A DNA stretch of 7,656 nt from an uncultured Collinsella sp. GTDB lineage: Bacteria > Actinomycetota > Coriobacteriia > Coriobacteriales > Coriobacteriaceae. The position numbers and the translations under genes were made by a program. Position 1 is the stretch's first letter; every line of letters starts with the position of its first letter. The notes beneath the pieces were generated by a model, which worked only from the letters and a program-made list of their open reading frames with translations, was not told where the DNA came from and made no database searches. Shown here one piece after another: positions 1 to 6,045 of this stretch. Location: NCBI GenBank assembly GCA_900554255.1, contig USGN01000054.1:1-7656 (forward strand), read 5' to 3'.

Positions 1-1242
1 GTCGGCTTCCTCGCAGACAAGCGGCGGCAGGAAACGCAGCGTGTGGGCACCAGTAGCGTTAATCACGGCGCCGGCGGCCAGCGCGCGGTCGACAATATCA
101 TGCGCATCGCCCGCAGCGTCATCCAGATCGCAGCCGAGCATTAAGCCGCGACCGCGTACCTCGGTAACGTGCGGAAGCTTGGCCAGAGCCTGCTCCATAT
201 AAGCACCCACCTTGGCGGCATGCTCGGCATAATCGCCGCGCACAAGCGCGGAGAGCGTCGCGGCACACGCCGCGATGGCCAAGCAGCTACCGCCAAAGGT
301 CGAGCCGTGGTCGCCCGGCTTAAACACGTCGGCAATCTCCTTCTTTGCCACGACGGCACCCATGGGCACGCCATCAGCAATGCCCTTGGCAAGGCTCATG
401 ATGTCGGGCTCCACGCCATAGGTCTGGAACGCAAACGGCTTACCCGTGCGGAAGATACCGCACTGGACCTCGTCGGCGATAAGCACGGCGCCCACTTCGT
501 GTGCCAGGTCGCGCGCTGTCGCCATAAACTCCTCGGTCATGGGGTGCACGCCACTCTCACCCTGGATCGGCTCGAGCATCACGGCACAAATCTCGCTCCC
601 CAGCTGCTTAAAGATTGCACGCAGCTCATCGACATCGTTGGGTGTGCAGGCCACAAAGCCGCCCGGCAGCGGGCGGAAGCTATCCTGCAGCCAATCCTGC
701 ATGGTGGCGGCAATGGTCTCGAGCGTACGGCCGTGGAAGCCGCCGCGCATGCACACGATGGTGTTGCCGCCGTTACCGGCACGCTTGGCGTACAAGCGCG
801 CGAGCTTCATCGAGCCCTCATTGGCCTCGGCACCGGAGTTGGCAAAGAAGGTCTCCCACACCTGCTCGCCCGCAGCCGGGGCACCAAGAGCAGCTGCCGT
901 GGTCTCATCGCCGGCGGCAATGGCATCGGCAAGCACGCGCGCACCATCTACGTCGTCGTTAGCAAGCTTGGACAGCAGCGCCGCGACCTGTCCGCGCTGC
1001 TCAATGTAGAAGTAATTGGAGACATGCATGAGCTTTTTGGTCTGTGCCTCGAGCGCCGAGAGCACAGCCAGGTTGCCATGACCTAGGCTGCACACGCCGA
1101 TGCCGGCAAGAAAGTCGAGGTACTCACGGCCATCGTCGCCGGTGAGCTTCATGCCGTGGCCCTCGACAAACTCGACCGGAGAGCGGCCAAAGGTATGCAT
1201 AACGTAATGGGATTCGAGCGATTGTTGAGTTGCAAGTGACAT
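1..1242 (-). CDS. argD: Acetylornithine aminotransferase (3' end beyond window)
   Basis: PLP-dependent class III aminotransferase that converts N-acetylglutamate 5-semialdehyde to N-acetylornithine with glutamate as amino donor, in the cytoplasm. Reading from ATG at 1242, 414 codons stay open to the left edge, so only the last C-terminal stretch (perhaps 20 residues) is missing. Family motifs in order are NSGAEANE (residues 135-142), GGFHGRTLE (167-175, phosphate and cofactor binding), EPIQGE (224-229), DEVQCGIFRTG (257-267; Asp257 binds the pyridine nitrogen) and SLAKGI with the Schiff-base Lys286. An AAAGG ribosome binding site sits 6 bases before the ATG. The gene follows argB by 69 bases, on the same strand, as the fourth arg gene. 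Residues about 94-130, just before NSGAEANE, hold an Ala/Gly/Asp-rich insertion of about 25 residues that the usual enzyme lacks. Succinyldiaminopimelate or ornithine aminotransferase is conceivable by family, but the arg context makes ArgD the clear choice. Confidence 0.95.
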   Translation of the reverse strand, partial: MSLATQQSLESHYVMHTFGRSPVEFVEGHGMKLTGDDGREYLDFLAGIGVCSLGHGNLAVLSALEAQTKKLMHVSNYFYIEQRGQVAALLSKLANDDVDGARVLADAIAAGDETTAAALGAPAAGEQVWETFFANSGAEANEGSMKLARLYAKRAGNGGNTIVCMRGGFHGRTLETIAATMQDWLQDSFRPLPGGFVACTPNDVDELRAIFKQLGSEICAVMLEPIQGESGVHPMTEEFMATARDLAHEVGAVLIADEVQCGIFRTGKPFAFQTYGVEPDIMSLAKGIADGVPMGAVVAKKEIADVFKPGDHGSTFGGSCLAIAACAATLSALVRGDYAEHAAKVGAYMEQALAKLPHVTEVRGRGLMLGCDLDDAAGDAHDIVDRALAAGAVINATGAHTLRFLPPLVCEEAD

Positions 1243-1259
1243 GGGATGCCTTTCGTTGG

Positions 1260-1273
1260 GCGCCAGCCGGCGC
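1260..1273 (-). repeat. Short GC hairpin in the argB-argD gap
   Basis: GCGCC and GGCGC form a perfect 5-base-pair stem around a 4-base loop in the 69-base gap between the argB stop and the argD start. No run of T follows it, so it is not a convincing terminator. It could slow or protect the transcript just ahead of the argD ribosome binding site, or be chance in GC-rich DNA. Confidence 0.3.
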
Positions 1274-1311
1274 GGGGCTATGGGTGCAGGAATGGGGCGG
1301 CTGCGGGTCAG

Positions 1312-2292
1312 CTAGACCGTCTGAAGCTTCTCGACCTCGTCAAGGTTCTCGGTCAGACGCGCAGCAAGCGTCGAAAGCGGATGCGGATGCGTATCGAACT
1401 CGTAAGCCGTCTCGGTGGAATGGATCACGGTGCCGACGCCAGCATCGGTCAACAGCTCCAGCAGCAGCGAGTGCGGCGTCGTGCCATTGATGATGTGGGC
1501 TCGGAACACGCCAGCGGTAAGCGCATCGACAGCCGCACGCAGCTTGGGAATCATGCCCTTGTCGACCTCGCCGCCGTAGAGCATCTCATTGACCTCGTCG
1601 AGCGTCAGGTTGGAGATAAGCGAATCCTTGTCGCTAAAGTCCTTGTACAGACCGTCGACATCGGTCAAAAAAATCGCCTTGTGCGCATGAAGCGCCGCCG
1701 CAACGGCGCCGGCGGCGGTATCGGCGTTGATGTTGAAGAAGCCACCGTCCTCCCCCGCTGCGACCGTGGCGATAACGGGAATGTACTCGCTGTCGAGCAG
1801 GCGCTCGATATAGTCGGTGTTGACGTGCGTCACTTTGCCCACGCGACCGAGCTCGGGGTCGAGCGACTCGGCGATGAGCGTGCCGGCATCGCTGCCCGAC
1901 ACGCCCACGGCCAGGTTGCCGTGGTGGTTGATGGCAGCAACCAGCTCCTGGTTAACCTTGCCGCCCAGCACCTCGCGTACGATATCCATAGTCGCCGGCG
2001 TGGTCACGCGCTGGCCGTTCTTAAACTCGACGGGAATATCGTAATGGCTCAGCGCCTCGTTGATAGCCTTGCCGCCGCCGTGCACGATGACGGGGCGCAT
2101 ACCGATGATCTTGAGCAAAACGATGTCGCTCATCACGTCGCGGCGCAGCTGCTCATCAACCATGGCGGCTCCGCCATATTTGATAACAACCGTCTTGCCG
2201 GTCAGGTTCTTAATCCACGGCAGCGCTTCGAACAGCAGCTGCGCGGTTGCTTCGTTGGATTCGCTCGAACGACAATCGCGTGCGAATTTCAT
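1312..2292 (-). CDS. argB: N-acetylglutamate kinase, arginine-sensitive type
   Basis: Amino-acid kinase family enzyme that phosphorylates N-acetylglutamate with ATP, usually the committed and controlled step of arginine synthesis. Motifs seen from the chosen start: VIKYGG with catalytic Lys38, the HGGGK loop (71-75), QRVT with substrate-binding Arg95, NINADTAAG (187-195; Asp191), TDVDGLY (210-216) and KGMIPK with Lys250. The segment AHIINGTTPHSLLLELL (265-281) matches the C-terminal region of arginine-inhibited, hexameric kinases, and the N-terminal helix before KYGG also fits that class. The frame stays open upstream to a TTG at 2343, but ATG at 2292 has GAGG 6 bases before it and gives a normal N-terminus. 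The protein is 326 residues, longer than the usual roughly 290-300, because a 35-residue tail follows the normal end at GVGTVI. The gene lies 81 bases after argJ. Confidence 0.95.
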   Translation of the reverse strand: MKFARDCRSSESNEATAQLLFEALPWIKNLTGKTVVIKYGGAAMVDEQLRRDVMSDIVLLKIIGMRPVIVHGGGKAINEALSHYDIPVEFKNGQRVTTPATMDIVREVLGGKVNQELVAAINHHGNLAVGVSGSDAGTLIAESLDPELGRVGKVTHVNTDYIERLLDSEYIPVIATVAAGEDGGFFNINADTAAGAVAAALHAHKAIFLTDVDGLYKDFSDKDSLISNLTLDEVNEMLYGGEVDKGMIPKLRAAVDALTAGVFRAHIINGTTPHSLLLELLTDAGVGTVIHSTETAYEFDTHPHPLSTLAARLTENLDEVEKLQTV

Positions 2293-2298
2293 AATCTG

Positions 2299-2302
2299 CC
2301 TC
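2299..2302 (-). promoter_or_regulatory. argB ribosome binding site
   Basis: GAGG on the minus strand ends 6 bases before the ATG at 2292. It decides the argB start in favour of that codon over the in-frame TTG at 2343, which would add 17 residues not expected in the family. Confidence 0.6.
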
Positions 2303-2373
2303 GTCTTTCGTATCGTTATCGCGCCGTGCTCCGCTGTCCGCAATCGCGGCGAGATGCGCAGCGTGCCTGGAAT

Positions 2374-3642
2374 CTAGGAACGGTAGTCGCCGTTGATGGA
2401 GATGTACTCGTGCGTGAGGTCGCAGGTCCACACGGTCGTTGCCGCGTCGCCTGCGCCCAGGTCGGCCGAGATCACGATCTCGGGCGCCTCGAAACGTCGT
2501 AGAGCCTCGTCCTCATCAAAGGGAACAGTCAGACCGTCGCGACAGACAGGCATGCCCATCATGTCGATGGAAACGTCTTCCTGATTAAACTTCACGCCGC
2601 ACTTGCCAAGCGCCATAGCAACACGGCCCCAGTTGCAGTCGTGGCCGGCGATGCAGGTCTTAACGAGCGGCGAGTTGGCAACGGCACGGGCGGCGATATC
2701 GGCCTCCTCGTCGTTAGCGGCGCCGATAACATTAACCGTCACGAGCTTGGATGCGCCCTCGCCATCTGCGGCGATATTGCGCGCCAGGCTCTCGCACACC
2801 TCGTGCACGGCAAATGCCAACTCGTCAAAGGCATCAGTGCCCTCGACGATGGCCTCGGCATCCGCGGCAACAGCGCCAGAAGCAAGCATAATGCAGGTAT
2901 CGTTGGTCGAGGTATCGGAGTCGACCGTTACCTTGTTAAAGGTCTGCTTGACGGTCGAGAGCAGCAGGGCATGAAGTGCCACAGGCTCGACGGGGGCATC
3001 GGTGGTGATAACTGCGATCATGGTGGCCATGTTGGGCATGATCATGCCCGAGCCCTTGCACATTCCGCCTACCGTATAGACATTGCCCGCATGACCCGCA
3101 GCCTCACTGACGTAGGACACGGCGTACTCCTTGGAGTGCGTGTCGGTCGTCATAATGGCACGGGCTGCATCGGCACCGCCATGGGCAGAGAGTGCCTCGT
3201 ATGCGGACGGAACGGCGGTCTCAAACGTGTCGATCGGCAGAATCTGGCCAATCACACCCGTGGAGGCAACCAGAATCTGCTGGGGCTCGCAGCCGATGAC
3301 CTGCGAGGCGATGTTGCAGGTCTCGCGCGCGCAGGCAAGACCGGTCTCACCCGTGGCGGCGTTGGCATTGCCAGAGTTGACCGAAACGCCGGCGATGATA
3401 CCGTAGCCCTTGTCGGCACCGCCCAGGTTGGCGCGGCTCACCTGCACGGGCGCCGCGCAAAAGCGATTGGTGGTAAACACTCCAGCGCCGGGACAGGGTT
3501 TATCGGGCACGACGAGCGCATAATCCAGACGCTCGGGGTTCTTGCGGAACCCAGCGTGGATGCCTGCAGCCTTAAAACCAGCCGCAGCCGTAACGCCACC
3601 CTCGACGGCGCGAATCTTGATATCAAACAGCTCGATATTCAT
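2374..3642 (-). CDS. argJ: Glutamate N-acetyltransferase / ornithine acetyltransferase
   Basis: ArgJ moves the acetyl group from N-acetylornithine to glutamate, giving ornithine and regenerating N-acetylglutamate. Some members also use acetyl-CoA. The 422-residue protein has the normal family length. The autocleavage site is plain: GSGMIMPNMATM (197-208), with Thr207 as the new N-terminal nucleophile of the beta chain after cleavage from Ala206. The oxyanion-hole pair Thr128-Gly129 lies in ASTGVIG, followed by DSDTSTNDT (241-249), DGEGASKL (293-300), the CNWGR motif (336-340) and the typical C-terminus ending near GDYRS. The ATG at 3642 is preceded by AAGGAG at 3654-3659, with a rather long spacing of 11 bases. 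Presence of ArgJ in an arg cluster indicates the cyclic acetyl pathway. Whether it is mono- or bifunctional cannot be told from sequence. A terminator-like hairpin precedes it, so its expression may be uncoupled from argC. Confidence 0.97.
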   Translation of the reverse strand: MNIELFDIKIRAVEGGVTAAAGFKAAGIHAGFRKNPERLDYALVVPDKPCPGAGVFTTNRFCAAPVQVSRANLGGADKGYGIIAGVSVNSGNANAATGETGLACARETCNIASQVIGCEPQQILVASTGVIGQILPIDTFETAVPSAYEALSAHGGADAARAIMTTDTHSKEYAVSYVSEAAGHAGNVYTVGGMCKGSGMIMPNMATMIAVITTDAPVEPVALHALLLSTVKQTFNKVTVDSDTSTNDTCIMLASGAVAADAEAIVEGTDAFDELAFAVHEVCESLARNIAADGEGASKLVTVNVIGAANDEEADIAARAVANSPLVKTCIAGHDCNWGRVAMALGKCGVKFNQEDVSIDMMGMPVCRDGLTVPFDEDEALRRFEAPEIVISADLGAGDAATTVWTCDLTHEYISINGDYRS

Positions 3643-3668
3643 CGTCTTTATGACTCCTTATGTCAAAC

Positions 3669-3748
3669 AAAAAACGGACATCGGTTGGTGCGCCATGCCA
3701 GTCGTAATCATGAGACCAGCTTAAGAGTGGCGCTCCACTCGATGTCCG
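3669..3748 (-). terminator. Terminator-like long hairpin between argC and argJ
   Basis: On the minus-strand transcript CGGACATCG (from 3748-3740) pairs perfectly with CGATGTCCG (3683-3675), directly followed by six U (3674-3669). Inside, 3737-3728 pairs with 3695-3686 with a single A-A mismatch, making one long interrupted stem. As an alternative, 3740-3725 folds locally into GAGTGG/CCACTC with a 4-base loop. The polarity fits only minus-strand transcription, meaning the end of argC. It could be a plain intrinsic terminator, a partial terminator that lowers argJBD expression, or a regulated attenuator with two competing folds. I see no T-box motif and no known riboswitch consensus. Confidence 0.65.
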
Positions 3749-3776
3749 ACTACCAAATCGTTAACAATCGAATGTG

Positions 3777-4847
3777 CTACACCGGGCACGCCACTGTGGG
3801 CAAGCCTCGTCGCTCGTCAAAACCAAAGACGATGTTGGCGCACTGGACCGCCTGGCCTGCTGCACCCTTGCACAGATTGTCGATGGCGCCCGTCGCCACC
3901 AGAACGCCCGCGCGCTTGTTGAGCGCGAGGCCAATCTGGGCGGCGTTGGTGCCGACGACCGAAGCCGTCTTGGGCTGCTGACCGGCATCGAGCACGCGCA
4001 CGAAGGTGCGACCAGCGTAGAACTGCTTGTAATAGTCGACAACGTCCTCAAGGGTCAAGGCATCGATAGCCCGCGGCGTAAGCGGCATCGTCACCGTGGA
4101 GAGCAGGCCGCGCTTGAGCGGTGCCAGATGCGGGGTAAAGACGACGCGATCGGTTAAGCCAAGGATTTGCTCAATCTCGGGCGTGTGGCGATGTTTACCC
4201 ACGCCATAGGCTTCTAGGTTCTCGTCCGCACTGCAAAAGTGGGTGCGGGCGTTGCAGGACTTGCCGGCACCCGTCACACCGCTGATGGCATCGACGATCA
4301 CAGGGCCACTCTGGGCAACCCAGCCGGCACGCTCGGCAGGAGCGGCAGCAAGGCTCGTTGCGGTGGGATAGCAGCCGGCGCAGGCGACCAGCACGGACTT
4401 GCCGTCAGCATAATCGGATGCGGCGGTCTCCAAGTCCTGGCAGAACAGCTCGGGCAGGCCAAAAGCGCGGGTCTTGAGCAGCTCGGGGCTCGTGTGCTCG
4501 GCGGCATACCATGCCTCAAAGACGGACGCGTCGTTCAGACGGTAGTCGGCCGAAAGATCAAAGCAGGAGACGCCAGATGCAAGCAGTGCGGGCACCTGTG
4601 CCATGGCAGCCGTGTGCGGCACGGCCAAAAAGACCGCATCGCAGTTCTTGAGCTCGGGGGCGTCATGCGTCGTGAAGACAAGATCGCTTACGCCGGTGAA
4701 GCTCGGGTACACCGCAGACAACGGCTGGCCGGCATCGGCGTTGGACGTAATGGCAACAAGTTCAAACTCGGGATGGCCAAGCACGAGGCGAATGAGCTCG
4801 GCTCCGGCATATCCAGCCGCGCCGACGATTCCAACCTTCAAAGACAT
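3777..4847 (-). CDS. argC: N-acetyl-gamma-glutamyl-phosphate reductase
   Basis: NADPH-dependent enzyme that reduces N-acetylglutamyl 5-phosphate to the semialdehyde, the step between ArgB and ArgD. The 356-residue protein is of normal length. The N-terminal Rossmann nucleotide-binding motif GIVGAAGYAGAEL spans residues 6-18, the catalytic cysteine is Cys159 in ACAGCYPT (156-162), and GKHRHTPEIEQ (217-227) carries the active-site histidine (His219 or His221). The segment DAISGVTGAGK (186-196) and the C-terminal NLCKGAAGQAVQ (324-335) are also typical. AAGGAG at 4854-4859 lies 6 bases before the ATG, an ideal spacing. It is the first gene of the arg cluster, with a 266-base control region upstream containing a candidate ArgR operator. 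A 134-base gap with a terminator-like hairpin separates it from argJ. Confidence 0.97.
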   Translation of the reverse strand: MSLKVGIVGAAGYAGAELIRLVLGHPEFELVAITSNADAGQPLSAVYPSFTGVSDLVFTTHDAPELKNCDAVFLAVPHTAAMAQVPALLASGVSCFDLSADYRLNDASVFEAWYAAEHTSPELLKTRAFGLPELFCQDLETAASDYADGKSVLVACAGCYPTATSLAAAPAERAGWVAQSGPVIVDAISGVTGAGKSCNARTHFCSADENLEAYGVGKHRHTPEIEQILGLTDRVVFTPHLAPLKRGLLSTVTMPLTPRAIDALTLEDVVDYYKQFYAGRTFVRVLDAGQQPKTASVVGTNAAQIGLALNKRAGVLVATGAIDNLCKGAAGQAVQCANIVFGFDERRGLPTVACPV

Positions 4848-4916
4848 ATCAGACTCCTTGTCTGCGATTTATGCACCGATGCGCATTTCTCAGCAGTCGT
4901 TATGAGGTGGGTTGAA

Positions 4917-4925
4917 ACTTTAGCA
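4917..4925 (-). promoter_or_regulatory. Weak candidate extended -10 element for argC
   Basis: Minus-strand TGCTAAAGT resembles an extended -10 element (TG, one base, then 4 of 6 matches to TATAAT). It lies about 70 bases before the argC ATG. No good -35 hexamer sits at the usual distance, and the inverted repeat at 4933-4969 covers that position. This would suit a promoter shut by a bound repressor, but the call is tentative. Confidence 0.25.
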
Positions 4926-4932
4926 CCAAAAG

Positions 4933-4969
4933 ATGCATGAATACGTAAATGGCTTGCATATTCATGCAT
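4933..4969. promoter_or_regulatory. Perfect inverted repeat, candidate ArgR operator upstream of argC
   Basis: ATGCATGAATA (4933-4943) and TATTCATGCAT (4959-4969) are exact reverse complements separated by 15 bases. Each arm contains CATGAATA, which equals the first half of the Bacillus AhrC box and includes the TGAAT half-site of the E. coli ARG box. A further TGAATACG copy lies at 5010-5017. The second half-sites of a classical 18-base box are poor, so the architecture would be non-standard. The place, 86 bases or more before argC and next to its likely promoter, is right for an arginine repressor. No argR gene is in the window. Confidence 0.5.
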
Positions 4970-5015
4970 TGAAACATTCCCGACACATTCGCTTGAAGGA
5001 ATTGACAAATGAATA

Positions 5016-5068
5016 CGGGCCCCATATTGCTCAGCGCACCTTACGGTGACGTTTCAATGTGGGGCCCG
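5016..5068 (-). terminator. Strong GC-rich hairpin ending the ECF/PPOX gene string
   Basis: CGGGCCCCATATTG (5016-5029) and CAATGTGGGGCCCG (5055-5068) form a 14-position stem, with a small inner hairpin CACC-TTAC-GGTG (5037-5048) in the loop. It lies 45 bases after the stop of the last gene to its right, and on the minus strand it is followed by a moderately U-rich stretch (TATTCATTTGTC). It most likely ends that transcript and insulates argC. The minus-strand RNA has one A-C mismatch where the plus-strand RNA would have a G-U pair. Confidence 0.6.
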
Positions 5069-5113
5069 CTACATGCGAGAATTTGAATTGTCGAAGCTTG
5101 CTGAGAGACTCGT

Positions 5114-5524
5114 TTAGAGCTCGACCGGCACCCATTCGTCGTGATTGCAGATAAAAGCCTCAGGATCCTCGACGCTAAAGAAGACGAGCGTGGGGTCGTT
5201 AGGCCCCTCATAGTGCTCGCCCAGGCGCTCTAGATGCTTCCACCCGGCTTCGCGCATTTCGTCTAAAGCCCGGTCATCCAAGCCGGCACGCCCGCGCAAG
5301 ATGAGCCAGCCATGGCCCGGCCACCAACTCGTGGCCTCAAAGCGTTGATTTTGCAGCAGCTCTTGCCACACGTCTTTGGTGCGCGCCGTTACAAACCACA
5401 GCTTGCCGTCCTGAATCTGTGCAAACGAGAACGGACGCACATGTGGCTGCCCGTCCACGCTCGTCGCCAGATACCACGCCGGCACCGACGTCAGATACTC
5501 CAAAACCGTATTCAATCCGTCCAC
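5114..5524 (-). CDS. PPOX-like split-barrel protein, copy 2
   Basis: A 136-residue protein of the pyridoxamine 5'-phosphate oxidase-like split beta-barrel superfamily, whose members usually bind FMN or another flavin. The exact substrate is not evident. Seen in order: VPAWYLAT (14-21), VRPFSFA (29-35), DGKLWFVTARTKDVW (39-53), FEATSWWPGHGW (62-73) and a final FFSVEDPEAF stretch. The start is GTG at 5524, chosen because a full AGGAGG lies 4 bases upstream and because the next candidate start, TTG at codon 4, is too far from it. It is about half identical by eye to the gene just upstream (5569-6015) over nearly the whole length, so the two are tandem paralogues 44 bases apart and probably co-transcribed. 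No signal peptide or membrane segment is present, so it should be cytoplasmic. A nitroimidazole-reductase-like or general flavin reductase role is possible but unproven. Confidence 0.85.
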   Translation of the reverse strand: MDGLNTVLEYLTSVPAWYLATSVDGQPHVRPFSFAQIQDGKLWFVTARTKDVWQELLQNQRFEATSWWPGHGWLILRGRAGLDDRALDEMREAGWKHLERLGEHYEGPNDPTLVFFSVEDPEAFICNHDEWVPVEL

Positions 5525-5528
5525 GTTT

Positions 5529-5534
5529 CCTCCT
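5529..5534 (-). promoter_or_regulatory. Consensus ribosome binding site deciding a GTG start
   Basis: Minus-strand AGGAGG ends 4 bases before GTG at 5524. It is the strongest Shine-Dalgarno match near the reading frame, and no ATG lies in the first codons, so the GTG start is well supported. Confidence 0.7.
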
Positions 5535-5568
5535 GTACTAGCTAGTTTGGGAGCCTGGATCGTGCGAG

Positions 5569-6015
5569 CTAGAGCTCCAGGCGCTCCTCGCTGCCGTCGA
5601 TATCGCAGAACCGCGCGGCAATGTTGCGGACCGAAAAGAACGCAAGGCGGCCGTCGTTGGCACTCTCGTGTTCCTCGCCAATGCCCACCATGTGCTTAAA
5701 GCCTGCTTGACGCACCTTGTCGCTCGCAACTGCGTCGTCCTCAAGTGCGGCTTCGCCGGTCAATACGATCCAACATTCCCCCGGCTTCCAGCCCGAGAGC
5801 TCAAACTTGGGATTCGCACTCAGCTCCGCCCACACGTCCTTGTCGCGCGACGTGCAAAACCACAACTTACCGTCATCGACCATGGCAAACGAAAACGGCC
5901 TCACGCGAGGCTGATGCCCGTCGGCCACATCGGTCGTGGCCAGATACCACGCCGGAATGCGCCTGAGATACGAACAGGCGCGCTCAAGCTGAGCCGTGCG
6001 GTCGTTGTCGGTCAT
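5569..6015 (-). CDS. PPOX-like split-barrel protein, copy 1
   Basis: A 148-residue putative flavin-binding protein of the pyridoxamine 5'-phosphate oxidase-like superfamily. Landmarks are IPAWYLAT (20-27), VRPFSFA (37-43), DGKLWFCTSRDKDVW (47-61) and FELSGWKPGECW (70-81), with a C-terminal LAFFSV strand. Compared with the adjacent paralogue it has a slightly longer N-terminus and a 2-residue insertion after the first strand. The ATG at 6015 has AAAGGGG 5 bases upstream. It starts 30 bases after the ecfT stop, so it probably sits in the same transcript as the ECF module. This raises the idea of a flavin or vitamin connection, which is inference only. The family call is firm. Enzyme activity and cofactor are not readable from the sequence. 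Confidence 0.87.
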   Translation of the reverse strand: MTDNDRTAQLERACSYLRRIPAWYLATTDVADGHQPRVRPFSFAMVDDGKLWFCTSRDKDVWAELSANPKFELSGWKPGECWIVLTGEAALEDDAVASDKVRQAGFKHMVGIGEEHESANDGRLAFFSVRNIAARFCDIDGSEERLEL

Positions 6016-6045
6016 AGGGACCCCTTTCTTGCGCTCGAATCGCGC

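Noticed and set aside
169..1086. Long plus-strand open frame of 305 codons opposite argD
   Set aside because: It is an antisense shadow of a clear argD reading frame in GC-rich DNA, has no family-like motifs and no good ribosome binding site.
2293..2343. Longer argB start at TTG 2343
   Set aside because: It adds 17 residues outside the family pattern, while ATG at 2292 has its own GAGG at correct spacing.
1246..2502. Plus-strand open frame of 418 codons opposite argB and the end of argJ
   Set aside because: It crosses two real genes and their gap, and its protein is Arg/His-rich without recognisable domains. It is a mirror of codon bias.
3658..3663. TTGACA-like -35 just upstream of argJ on the minus strand
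   Set aside because: The position about 17 bases downstream falls at the argJ start codon and does not resemble a -10 element.
3643..3776. T-box riboswitch in the argC-argJ gap
   Set aside because: No T-box consensus bulge sequence or specifier-stem layout is visible, and the gap is too short for a typical T-box leader.
2641..3981. Plus-strand open frame of 446 codons opposite argJ and the end of argC
   Set aside because: It runs antisense to two conserved enzymes and through a terminator hairpin. It has no recognisable domain.
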